This document shows positions 1-12,600 of a stretch of DNA of 64,000 nt, piece by piece (the stretch's first letter is position 1; each line of letters begins with the position of its first letter). Location: assembly GCF_963576615.1 (NCBI RefSeq), contig NC_088717.1, positions 24,951,344 to 25,015,343 of the forward strand. The letters run 5' to 3'. The translations under genes were made by a program, and so were the position numbers. The stretch is from Watersipora subatra. Taxonomy: Eukaryota > Bryozoa > Gymnolaemata > Cheilostomatida > Watersiporidae. The notes under the pieces were generated by a model. The model did not search any database. It worked only from the letters and a program-made list of their open reading frames with translations, and had not been told where the DNA came from.

Positions 1-137
1 TGTTAAAGTTTTTTCTATTTTAATTTTAAAACACCCTGACAGTCAGATTACCTCAAACATCAAAAACAATTACAAATGTTACAAAAATATGAATACTTCC
101 TAATAAAATCTACTAAAATTTTGTGTAAATACATCTT
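1..137. mobile_element. Palindromic MITE family A, partial copy (right half)
   Basis: It shares the motif run CCTGACAGTCAGATTACCTC, CATCAAAAACAATTACAAA and TACTAAAATTTTGTGTAAAT with the right arms of the copies at 9.5, 41.6, 52.2, 53.2 and 59.7 kb. The left half is outside the window. It ends about 80 bp after the exon 24 donor. Confidence 0.75.
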
Positions 138-217
138 TAGGCTTTTTAGACACGGAAGACACAACCTACACTGAGAAGGGCTGGTGAAAGACTATCTATC
201 AACACTGAATGATTTAC

Positions 218-364
218 CTCTTCAATTGCTCCTGCAGGACTGAGACCATTGTTCTTGTTGAGTTGGTAGCGTCTGCTCGGGGCGGTTGAATAGTCCCGTT
301 TTGGTGGGGGCGGATCTACAGCTACGCGATATGACTTGAGGCGAGATGTTAAGTCTTCCACATT
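218..364 (-). CDS. mesh: mesh exon 24: tail with second KSYRVAVD motif
   Basis: It reads [20 protein letters not shown], then [11 protein letters not shown]. Acceptor TTTAAAG at 365 keeps phase 0. If the weak donor GAG|GTAAAT is used, the gene runs out of the window; if not, translation ends at a stop at 146-148 with C-terminal CVFRV. No AATAAA is seen on the minus strand between 1 and 146, which favours splicing. Confidence 0.78.
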
Positions 365-3300
365 CTTTAAATAGAGTTCTAGAGTTTTACAGTGACATAA
401 TTCAACAATAAAGACAACGAGTAACTGCGCTAAAAAACGTCCAAATTCAATATTTATTAGCTTCAAGTCTATGAAAAAAAAAGATTTTTAAAATCTGCTT
501 ACATATATGTAAATTGTCATTTAACAATGTTGTATCTGTTATATAACTTAAGTGCTACATAAATGATTGAAAGAATCTTCTTAAAACTTTAAAATATTTG
601 GTACTATAACTTTTTTGCAGATTTGCTTAACCTCAACTATGACAACCTGGACTATTGTATCATATTACATACCAAACACTTACTGTTAGCCACCTGCTGA
701 CAAGTGGCAATCTGAGAATTTATATTCTCTTGCTCTAACAAGTACTCCAACATAATAATATTTAAGCTGTTGGCTTAAGCAAGCTTAGCTCTCTATAGCT
801 TGCTAAGCTATAGAGACACAAGCTATATAGCCTAGCAAAGCTATATAGCTTGCTAAGCTATATAGCTTGTGTCTCTATAGCTTTGCTAAGCCATGATAAA
901 TTAGAACACTTGAAGTTGTTTGCCCTTTTTATTTTTTATTTTTTACAATGAAGGAAAAGACAAACAATTAAAAATTTCTTTACAGGAATATATAGTGACC
1001 TATTGTTTGTATTATTATTATTATTACTATTTGTAGGTTAAATACATTCAACTACTGCATGAGATCATTTACGGTCGTCCTTGATATAATTAATTACTAG
1101 CTAAACGCCTAGGGCTGCAAGTGTAATGAAAAGGCTTTTGCACGAAAGTTTATTTTTAATGGTCTGTGTTTCTTTACACAACAAATTTGAGAAACTTAAT
1201 CTAGTAAGTTTACTACAACAACAACAACCATTATTATAAAAAATATTGCGTTACAATATCTTAAACAATCTTTATCTTTTAGTGTGCCAACCTAAGCTGC
1301 AGCCATTAAGGATTGGCAGGCGCATAAGTAAGGGCACAAGTTGTTTGTCACTACAGCCTTTAGACAGGCTTTAGTATGCCTGTCTGCAGACCTGGAGATT
1401 CAGAGCTCAAATCCAGTGCAAACCGGATTTTCATTCCTAAAACTTTATCGCTAAAGCTGGACACACGAATGACAAACGACCCACAGCCAAAATCTGATGG
1501 TAAACACCGAGATTTATACATGTAGATTGATCCCAAAAAGAGTTGGATGACATTGACTTGACCTTGACATTGACCTCAATTGACATCAGCTCAGCACAAA
1601 GTGTTATGAGTTAGCTCAGGTTTAACAAACCGGTTAAACTTTGTTAAACTGTTAATAAACCTGTTTAATTTTGTTAAAAGTCAAATGTGTCCTAATAATT
1701 TAAGTTTAAACTTACACAAAAATGGGTTTTGTTATTTTGATATCACCTGAAGCATTGTTGGTAAATTCATTCAGCATTATATTCAATACCATGCTAGAAT
1801 TGAGAGCCTATTACGAAAAGATTCTATATTTAGACTGAATTTTGTCTTTTTTGTAACAGAATTTTATAACTTTTATGACCTTGACATTACATTTCAGTGT
1901 TCTTTTTAACTTCAAAATCAATTTAAAAAAGTTAAAATATAAAATAGTGAAGATAATTTGCTGATGTGGAAACTCACTTTCTCACTACTGTGATGGCTTT
2001 CTGTAACATCCGACTCTTCTTCAGATTCAGGTGGACTACAATTCATTGGGGACTGGTCGACAGCCACCCGATAGGACTTTGAACCAATGGCAGGAGGCAA
2101 GGCTAACTATAAGAAACCAATGAGATAAATATAGAGTAGGAAAAAAGAACACACCTGCTTGAGTTGCTCAGGTAACAAGTATATGAATGTAATCAAGCAG
2201 GAAGTATGGTTGGTGAGAGTGTGCTCTAGAGTAAATTACATAACAATCCTGCATCCGATTTCATAAAACAAATTGCTTCACAATGCATGTCATTTCTAGA
2301 AAAATTGACTTAATTCAAATCTTTGTATGCTGTGAAGCAAAATTACATGACATGTTATGACATTGCATGACAATATGTAGTGTTTCTTGTGTCACCTGAC
2401 AGCACATGTTATTATATAACACCATACAATAATATGCGACATCCAGGGCATCGCATGGCATCATGTTGTGCTTAAAACTATTTATGGATTTACAGCTTTG
2501 GTTTGTCATGCAGTATTAAGCTCTGCATATGGTAGACAAGAAGTTGCATAAAAATAAGTTTTTATGGTAAAGCGTATTCAAATAATTAGCTAGGAAAAAG
2601 CAACAAAAAAAAAATTATATTTGGGATCAAAGAATTTTGGCTCGGAAAACATGCATGTGGAAAGTTTAATAATGGCTTAGTTTGTGTTTTAGAGTTGTCT
2701 TCCTTAAAATGTTTGCGTTGGATAACTGCTATCAAACAAAAAAGCTCACAACTCTCAAATCAATTTTTTTTATTCTATGCTTGCAGTCTACGAGCGAGTA
2801 ATCAGAAATACTTATTAAGTTTTTTTTATATAAGCTGCAGGTTTTATGGATAAGTTTTAAACAGCTGACATGCTGCTCATATGGCAACGTTTGTAAGCAG
2901 TTATTTTAATAATAGGCATGACTTTAAACTAAGCGAAGATAGATAAAGAGAAAACAACAGTTTTTTACAATATATGACCAGAACGTTGAGAGCAATCCCT
3001 TGAAGATCGAGTATGATGATATCTTATTCAAGCAGAGGCTGTGCGTGTTTTTAAGATCCATTGTTGTTGAAACTATGAATTTATGATTGTGGCTGGACAC
3101 TTCTGAGTCCAGTGGTAAGAGAATCTCGAACAACACCCAGTTGTAGGGAGAAATTTAAGTTTGGATGTCATTCTCATCACCATTAGTGACTTTCTTGGGA
3201 TTTGAACCCCTACCTGTTGTTTACAAATCATGCGCTCTAGACCACTAGGCCACTGCTGCTCACCGTAAATGCTTACATTTTAACATATTGCTGTAAGTAA

Positions 3301-6300
3301 ACTAGTTAAACGCTTGTTAATAATTAAATATGCAGACTATTTACACGCTCCCCTTTTTTAATTTGATTTTAAAATTTAGACTATTGTTAAAAATGCAACT
3401 TGACAAAAGCTACACGAATCTCTTTTAAAATATTAACTCTATTACTTTGGTAATAGAGTTATTAATAGAGTTATATTTGGCTACAGAACGTTTCTAGTCA
3501 AATGAAAAATTAATTTTAATAGTCCTTTTATTTAAACTAAACATGATTACTATAGCTACAAAGACTTAAGCATATTGCGCCATAGTTATTTTGAATATAA
3601 AACCAACACAAGTTTATTTTAGTAAAAACGACCACAAAGTATGAAAGTATTTGATTTTAAAATAAAAATGAAGTTATGGCAAAACTTGAATTTTATTCTT
3701 GAACACATAAATTAATTTATATTACAAAACCCTTTATGTTTTAATTGCAACAAATTCAAAATTTTAATTTCAATTTGTGAAATTAATTTAATTTTATAAT
3801 TTAAAACTAAGTCAAAATGCTTGAAAAATTTAAAAACATTCTGTTTGATGCTGCTGATTTTTCTAGAAAAAGTTCACTTGCTTTAGCATCTGTTTCAGCT
3901 TATAAGTATGGCAAGATCATTATTCCTACTTACAGTTTCTTGTGTATCTACAGGAAAATCTACAGTCACTGATTCAACGTCCTCGCTTTCAACGCTTGAC
4001 ATCTCGTATTCTTTCTTATCATCTACTATATTTGCCTTCGTATCACTACAATTATAATGAGCCATTTAATACAATTCAAATGCCGATGAACTCATAACAA
4101 GATAAAGAACCACAATATGTAGACAAATAATTAACTGCATAAATAAAAAGAAATCAAATAATGCACATCTCATTGTGGTGCTGGCTTCAAACTTGGTCTT
4201 TTTTAAAACACGTTCACAGGTTAAACCCCTTAAAAAATTGAGTTGTTTATACTTTTGGTGATGAAAATATTCTGTCATTATAACAATATTTTTCCTTGTG
4301 AATAGCGGAGAATAGACAAATATGAACTTTATTATCACCCATCAATATTGTAGAAGTGTTCAAAGCAAATTAGACCATAAGACAAGAAATAAAATAAATA
4401 GTAAACAAAACAGAAAGCCGAAAGGTACCATTAGGATTCTTTGGGTGTCATCGATTGCTTAAAAACTTAGAGAATAGCCCAGATCCTAGAAGGAACTAGT
4501 CAAACTTCCTGTAATAACTTCAGCAAAAGAGAATGTAGCCATGATATGAACTTATTTTGTACCTAATCTATAATGTTGTAATTTATCTATATTTCTCAAA
4601 GTTTGTGTGTATTCGTTGTTTTTATTGCCCAGCTATAGCAATTAAAATCTTGGAATTAAAAATTTGCATCATGCTGAAAATTTTTAATCCAATTATCTAA
4701 CCATTAGACCATGAAAGCTTTTGCGATACATAGCACATACTACATAACATATACACCCTTTCCTGTTTACACACTAAAAATGAGGTATTAATTGAAACAC
4801 TACCAACTCTTTTAGCTCTATGAAAGTGACGCTTTTTCGCCACCGCCGTACTAGGGCTAATTTATTTTTAGCAAAATGGTATCAACAATGGATTCTCCTG
4901 AAATTAAAATTTGGCTATTTGTGTACTGATTATATACAGTGGAACTTCGGTTCTCGAATGCTTCGATTCTCTGCCAACTCGGTTTTCGACCAAAGATTTT
5001 GAGAATTGTTCGTCTCGGATCTCGAGCATAAATTCGGTTCTGGACCAAACCGGAGCATGCGCATAGGAATTGGAACAGCTCCAGAAACAGCAAAAAACCA
5101 TTCGTTAACAAACAGAGAAGCAATTTACGCTTTATAAATTTTCTACAAAAAGGGAGGAACTATCTGGGACACCGTCTCTTCTACCGAAGAAGTTTGCTAG
5201 GGAGATAACCCCTCCAGTCGAGTTACCCTAAATTGTTTTGGAGGAAGATTATCCTTCAAAAGTGTGAAGTACACGTGCGATTGCTGTTTATATTTTCTTT
5301 TTCCTACGATTTTTGATGTAACTGATTTGCTGCATTTTTTGCTGTTTCATTATCAATTTTTGCAATTTTTGTTATTGTATCTTAACCTTTAATGTTTCTG
5401 ATGTTTTAAAAGCAAAACATACGAAATGTTTACTTTTGTTTTCTTTTTCTATCATAATAAATAGAAAACGTTTTATTAAAGTGAAATTTTCATTTACTGT
5501 ATGCAGTATACAGTACAATTTATTGTGTAAAATGTTGAGAAAATACTTTACCGAAATTGTTTTTTACAGACATTTCTTCTGATGAGAAAAATTGTTCCGA
5601 ATCTCCAACAACTCGATTTTCGAACAACCTTCTGAAATGAATTATGTTTGAGAACCGAGGTTCCACTGTTGTAATTAACAGATATACGTCGCTGAAAGTT
5701 ACGAAATTTTAAATTTACAGTGATTTGAAAACCTTTTCAGTTGTTTTATTTATTTATATTTTAGTTTTCCTTTTTTATAGTTTAGTTTAGAAAACCTTTT
5801 TCTCATGATATGAAGTTTGAAAGTTACAGTTGTTTGACAAAGTTTGAAAACCTTTACAACTGTTTATATTTTCTCGCTTAATTTATTTAAACTACACAAA
5901 ACACTTCTCTCATAATATGTAGTTTGAAAGTTAGAATGGCAAATGTTGCTATATGTTAAATACAAATTCATTTTCTGTCCAAAGCCTTTTTTTATTACCT
6001 GGGAAACACCGGTTTGTACAGCGAGGAGATGTCTAAATAATAAAAAGATAGTCAGCCCAAATACATGCTATAAAGCAAGTAGCATGTTATCGGTGAGCAC
6101 ATACACAGGGGATACACAGACATGCATATCTCATTTGATTATCTATTTCATTTGCCTTAACTTTGTGATAAATTCTACTACACAAGAGAAGTGTGTTCCA
6201 ATCTTACTAAAAAACCCTGGTTTATGCCCGATATTTTGCCATGAATTTTTTACGTTATTTTTGGTCTAGTTAAATTGTGCTGTGAAATGCTACCATGCTA

Positions 6301-6551
6301 TTATAGTGATTTTTTTCTATAGCTATTGAAGGAAAGGAGCCTTGCTACTACTTGTAGCAGGAGAAGCATAGGGCTAGCATAAAAGTTGGCATGGCTTTCT
6401 GTTTTGTGGCTGCAAGGGGTAGGCAAATCTTAGTATTGGTTTTACAAACTCAACTCCAGCCTACCGTAAACACTGACTGAACTCAGGATACCATGTGGAG
6501 TTCAAGTAAGTGGTTGAGTTGATTTTCTAAAATATTGAAAACATTGAATGC

Positions 6552-6602
<51 letters not shown>

Positions 6603-9600
6603 CTGAGTATTTACATAAAGCTGTGTACTTACATAAAATAGAGTACTTATATGAAGTCAAGTACTTACATAAGGTCGAGTCTTTACATAAAGCTGTTTAC
6701 CTACATTAACATAAATCTGTGTACTTACATAAAGCTGTGTACTTACATAAGTTCGAGTACTTACATAAAGCTGTGTACTTACATAAGGTCAAGTACTTAC
6801 ATAAAGCTATGTACTTACCTAAGTTCGAGTACTTACATAAAACTATGTACTTACATAAAGCTTTGTACTTACATAAAGCTGTGTACTTACACAGGTATAA
6901 ATCTTTTCTTAAGCTCCCTTTTTCGATGTCGATGAATGACAGCAAGGAGAACCAAAGAGAATATGAAGATGCTGCCAAAAAGAATCATAAGAGGAAGGGC
7001 AGCACTTTCATCTGTCAGTGTAGGAATCCAATGAAACGCTATTGGATCAACGACCTCTACGTCCACTGCAGAATCGGCGTAGTCAAAAGCATAGTCTGTT
7101 CCATTTCCTGTTCCATTGACCTCTATTTCCACATACTCATAATAATGTCGAACTTTGACATCTAGCGCTGACATATTAGTATGAAACTCCTTTACTGGGC
7201 GTACTTTTGATCTTGCTGCTACTGTCACACTTGAGCTACTTGGTTTTGTAGGTGTTTTAGGGAAAACTTTGGCTTTTGGAAAAGGTGTTGGGGCGGTTGA
7301 TGATGTGCTGGGTACTGAAGAGGTTGGAGTGGTTGTGGCAGTAGAAGTACGAGTGGTTGAAGTAGTGGTTGGAGTAGTGGTTGGAGTGGTGGTCGGAGTG
7401 GTTGTTGGAGTTGGAGTGGTAGATGGAGTAGTAGTTGGAGTTGTGGTTGAGGTGGTGGTTGAAGTGGTGGTTGGAGTGGTGCTAGGGGTGGTAGTAGTTG
7501 TTGGAGGATCAAATATAGGAAATCCAACTGAAATACATGAAAACAGGAGATAAATATGATCACGATAAATTTTTAACCTGTTTACAAATTGTAGCAAAAT
7601 CAATGATTGGTTGCATATTCGCGTTTTTGTTGGTGAACAACTGACTTTAACGGCTAGTTTCTAGATCCTTAGAGCGACTACTTGACAAATGATTATAATG
7701 TTCACATGTAGCCAGAATGCACGTGAATTCAGTGAATTCAACTCAAAAGGATCATAACATATTACATCTGTTTCCTGCGCTTAAGACAAATCATAAAAAA
7801 ATCTAATAATATAAATAATACTAATAAAGATACTGTAAAACCTCAAATTGAATGCCACGGCACAGCATTTTTCAACCCTTCATTTATAATGACATGATAG
7901 TAGAGGTGACGTTCAGATACACGATAGTGTTGCATGTCCTGATGAGCTCATCAGAATTTTATGAAGATGAGTTTAACCCTTTACAGGCAAAGCAATGCAA
8001 ATTTCGCCTATATTTTGCATTCTCCTTTTGGCAGATAGACATTAATGTCGTCAGCCTCAACATTTTTCCTAAACTTTTATTTCTATCTGCTGAATTACCA
8101 GATGGAGTTGAACAAGAAACTACTTTGATTAGTTTAGCCTGATACAGTTATTAATAATTTTGATGGCTTTCATTCAACAATTGAAAAGAAATCTGTAAAG
8201 CTTCGGTGTTAGAAACCAATTTTGATATGCCGTAACAATGGCTGCTATTATGTTGTACAGTGTTCCTAAAGAGTATCATCATTGTTCATAAAAACACCTT
8301 AAAGTCTTCAGGTCAGATGATAAACCACATTATGGACGGCTCTGAAAAAAAATGATTGGATTTAAACCTTACTGACTTTGAATCAGAGTGTAGTTCTGAT
8401 GATTGCGTCAATCGATCTTTTCAGGTACACTATTACTAAAACCATAACAACCACTACAGCAACAGGAACAAATTAATGGCTATTGATGTAACTTATTCAT
8501 TATTAGTACCATTTGTGATCATTTTTCTACTAATCACTTTCTATTATGGTTTCGCAAAGATTATAGAATGCCAAATTGACAGACAAATAAAGGTGGCATT
8601 AAATTAAGCGGGTGGCACTGTATCTTTGACCCTTCCATAGTGGCATTTTATTATAGGTGGCATTCAAATGAAAGTGGTGTTCAAATAGAGGTCTTACGGT
8701 AATTAAATATTTGTTGTGTTAAAGACCTTTGATATCACATGGTGATTTTTCTACAGTCTTTCCTTTAGTTTACCATAAGCTGCACCAAATACCATCACAG
8801 GAAAGGTGAACTCGCTCTTTCTGGTAATCTAAAGACTCTTTATATCTTGGAACGACCATTCTTTGCTTTGCCAAGAATGGTTGTTCCAAGATGTAAAAAG
8901 TTTTTAGACTGTACAACGTTTTCAGTTCATATGTGGATAACAACAGGTGTTACTTAACTTACATAACACTAAATGGGTTTCCAGTTTAATCAACAGCATC
9001 TTGACATGGTATGCACAGGTTTCACCTGGCTACATGTTTGCGGGTAACAGATACGGCGTCAGAGCTAATATGCAACACAACCACTTGCGAAATCTATATA
9101 TTTGTAAGTCTAAACATGAACTTGTACTAAAATATTATTAGATTTTATTAGAGAGTACTGGTATTTTTCTATTATTTGCAACTGTTTTTGATGTTTGAGG
9201 TTATCTGACTGCTAAGATGTTTCAAGGTTAAAGTCAACAAAATTTTATGGCAGCTAAACACTAAAATTAAGCCAAATTGACATATGTCATGAGGCATATA
9301 TAGTTCTAAAGAGACTGAGAGAATAAAGATGTGTAACGCTGCAACTTGAACACAATAGCCGATATCAACTATAGCAACTAGTGACGTCATTTCAGCATCT
9401 ATTTGTCTTCTGAGCGATGTAACCCTGATTAAGTTTTGTTGATTTTAATATTGAAACATCCTGACAGTCGGGTCATCTCAAACATCAAAAACAATAGCAA
9501 ACGATAAAAAAGTATCTATACTCTTCGATAAAATCAATAAATCTTTTGTGTATAGGTTCACCTTCAAAACCAATCATACATACCATAATTGCACTTATCG

Positions 9601-12600
9601 GTTATCTTCGGTGTCCAGTCTCCCGAGGTGCTGCATGTGTGCATCTTACCAGATGATTTATTTAATCTGTAACCAACTCTACAGGAGACGACTTGTGTTT
9701 TAGACCCAGCTGTGTATATGTGACCTTTTCTCAAGCCGTGTGTCACTGGCATGCCGCATGATATGACTACAACACATTGTATGATACATGTACAATGCAC
9801 TGTGGTCTGGCATGCAAAGCAGATAGTAAACTGGATTGTGATTGCCTCTGAGATTACATGTATTACCAAATAAATGTTTATTAATATTAACTGCTATCTA
9901 TAAAACTATTTGCAGGAAACCATCACGAAGCCCTTCAATAGACCGATGCTCACATAAAATGAAATGGATGAGCATTTGCCTTCTCCTGTCTCTATTAAAA
10001 CCTCTGCTTGTATGTATGTAGATTTTTTCATACGAGGTACAGTGAGATGAGGTAAGTTTATTTAGAATGGTGCATTTTGTGCATGTAGATTGACTTTAAT
10101 AAAATACTATTTAGAAAATTCGGAAAAACATTTTAATAAAACATTATTCAATAGCACTTTGTGTAAGATGATTTATAACAATAGTTAAACAGGTTCAACT
10201 ACCTGGTTGGTTGAAGCTGTTGAGGATATTAGCATATTGCGAGATCTGCTGAGCTGCCCCATTGTCATCTTTCTCAACCTTTGGGTATCTCGTCAAGGTT
10301 CTTGTGAATAAGGATTCGTATGAACCTACCAAAGCTGTAAGAACAGAAATAGACATCTGTATTACACTGATTTGTCACAAGCTTTCATCAATCTATGAAC
10401 TTCATCCTTGACAAGAATAAGCAAGATAAACATACGGTGATATAATAAATTTATAACACAATAATATATACATATAAGCCTCAGTGTTTGTTTTTTTTTA
10501 TTTTTATTACACCCTGTGTCCAGTTATAGCATTTCAGATCTAGCAATATAAAATCTCCCGACAATGGATTTGATCTCGGGACCTAAAGATTCAGAGGCAG
10601 CAAAATTAACCATTAAACTACACCGAATGAAACAGTTCCATCAAGCAAGTAGTCATTAAATTGGTCAAGATATTCACACTTAAAGTGCTTGCTTGGGATT
10701 AATAACCAACACTGTTGACCATTACGAGGAACAATTGTTAACCTGTCCCGAAACACTGGTATTGTTTTAGTATAAAGATTTTAGTAAAGATCTAGCTTTC
10801 AAAGTAAGTTAGTCAAATTTGTTAGGTAATACAATATACATGTATATATAGTACTTTATTGGCAATAATTTCGTTTCTCAAATAGGAATGTTTTTCAAAT
10901 TAGGCCATACAACGATAGTAAAACAGAAACAAAAAAAGAAAATAAAGCAACAGTTAGCTAATAAAATTGAATAAATAGTCTGATAAATAGGGTTTGAAAT
11001 ATCTTTCTCTGTTGTGAAAACGGATATTAGGTGGAAGATTGTTAAAGCAGCCAGCAATGATATTTTCAAAATAATTGTTAAAAAGATTGTATAAAATATG
11101 TTCATATCACGATTGTTAGAGATTGTATAAAGATTTTTCATGTCACGTAAGTTGAAGTGAGTTGAGAACCTTTGACTTTCATGTGAAAAATAAAGACACA
11201 AACCATGAAAAATCTAGAAACCTTGAACTGAAGTAAAAGAAATATTTAGCATAGGCAGAGTAAGAAGATGCAAAGATTTGAAAAAATTCTTCCTTGTAAT
11301 AATATATGCAGGAATATGATGTAGATTTGCAATGAGTCAAAATGCTTTTTTTTGCAACAAAATTAAATCTTTTGTGACATATCTTGGAGCTAGATTATAA
11401 TAAATGTAGTTACCATAAATAATATGGCAAAATATAAACTGATAATCAAATGCAATGGCAGATTTTGAGTTCACGTATGGCCTGCAAAACTGGAGCAGAG
11501 TCAATGACTTCGTGACCTTACTAAAAATAATGTCGACATGATTACTCCAAGAGAGTCGATCTGTCAAAACAAATCCTAACAATTTTGTCTCATGTCTATA
11601 AGTGATGGATTGACTGTTAAACTCAAGAGTAAAGCTGTTTCGAAGGTTTTCATTAGTATTATAAAAAAGAAAATTTGATTTTTGTAAATTGATTGTCATA
11701 TGACTTGAAGTACACCTTCTGAATAGGTAATTACTTGAATTACTAATAGTAATAATAGGTAATTATTACATTTGAAGTACATTTGAATAGATAGTTATTT
11801 TAGCAGATCTATATTATACTATGCTTTGACTTGTGGATACTATTTATCAAGAAAATGGTAAGCTACCTTACAGTGTAGAGTTCCAATAATGCAAATTGTG
11901 TTCAAAGGTATAAAGAGATTGTTAAGTTCAAAATGAAACTTATTTTAACATAGTCTGTGGAGTCATTTGTTTTAAATACTTAGAGAATGGGGCATGAAAT
12001 CATTCAAATGTATCTTTTAAAAAGACAGCACAACAACTATACATAAAAATTGCTCCTCTTCTGGCTTAACTGTCTAGCTTTAAGATATGTTTACATGAAT
12101 CACATGTTTAACTTGATGGTAACATATCAAACATTACATGTAACACTTACATGTATAGGCAAATATACCAAGCAGGTAAGTGTGTGTGCAAACTCAGCTA
12201 GCAGATGGTGAAACAACTCATTATCACCGTCATCTTATTAATTAATTATAATGTTGATATTGATACCGACATTCTTCAGACCAATACCGTAAAATATAGT
12301 TACGGTGTTATTAATAGGTATGAAAGCTGTAAATAAATTACATAATTGAACACAAACAGAGATTTCACAACCGAAATGAATAAAAAAAAGTTTTAAGATA
12401 TTGAGTCTACTGCTCACTCTGGCAGTTTCTGAAATTAATTTCAGCAAAACTGAAAATCTTTAGAGATAATGAACGATTCTGCAAGTATAACTATTACTGT
12501 CTACCTCATAGTTTGGCAGTTAAATTGTACCTACCATCTGCAGACGACTCCAAGCCAGATAGCAATGACTTTCTTTGAACTGAGCTCTGAAATTTTATAA

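Larger units (their letters stand above)
365..1977 (-). other. mesh intron between exons 23 and 24
   Basis: It holds the inverted repeat near 807-881, a SINE-like segment at about 1340-1530 and GTTAAAC-rich short repeats at 1620-1690. No further exon was recognised. Confidence 0.6.
4046..6890 (-). other. mesh intron between exons 21 and 22
   Basis: It contains a pogo/Tigger-like element (4937-5668), a repeat shared with 15.2-15.4 kb (5735-6010), a (TA)n tract (6557-6602) and a tandem array rich in donor-like sites (6600-6890). The ORFs inside look non-coding. Confidence 0.65.
7528..9583 (-). other. mesh intron between exons 20 and 21
   Basis: It contains a TA-target transposon (7833-8699), a long hairpin (8829-8907) and a family A MITE (about 9130-9567). 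No exon was recognised. Confidence 0.65.

Noticed and set aside
3085-3265. Functional tRNA gene
   Set aside because: Box A- and B-like words are present but no cloverleaf or anticodon arm closes; it fits a SINE.
7269-7553. Val/Gly-rich plus-strand ORF
   Set aside because: It is the antisense of the Thr-rich stalk of mesh exon 21.
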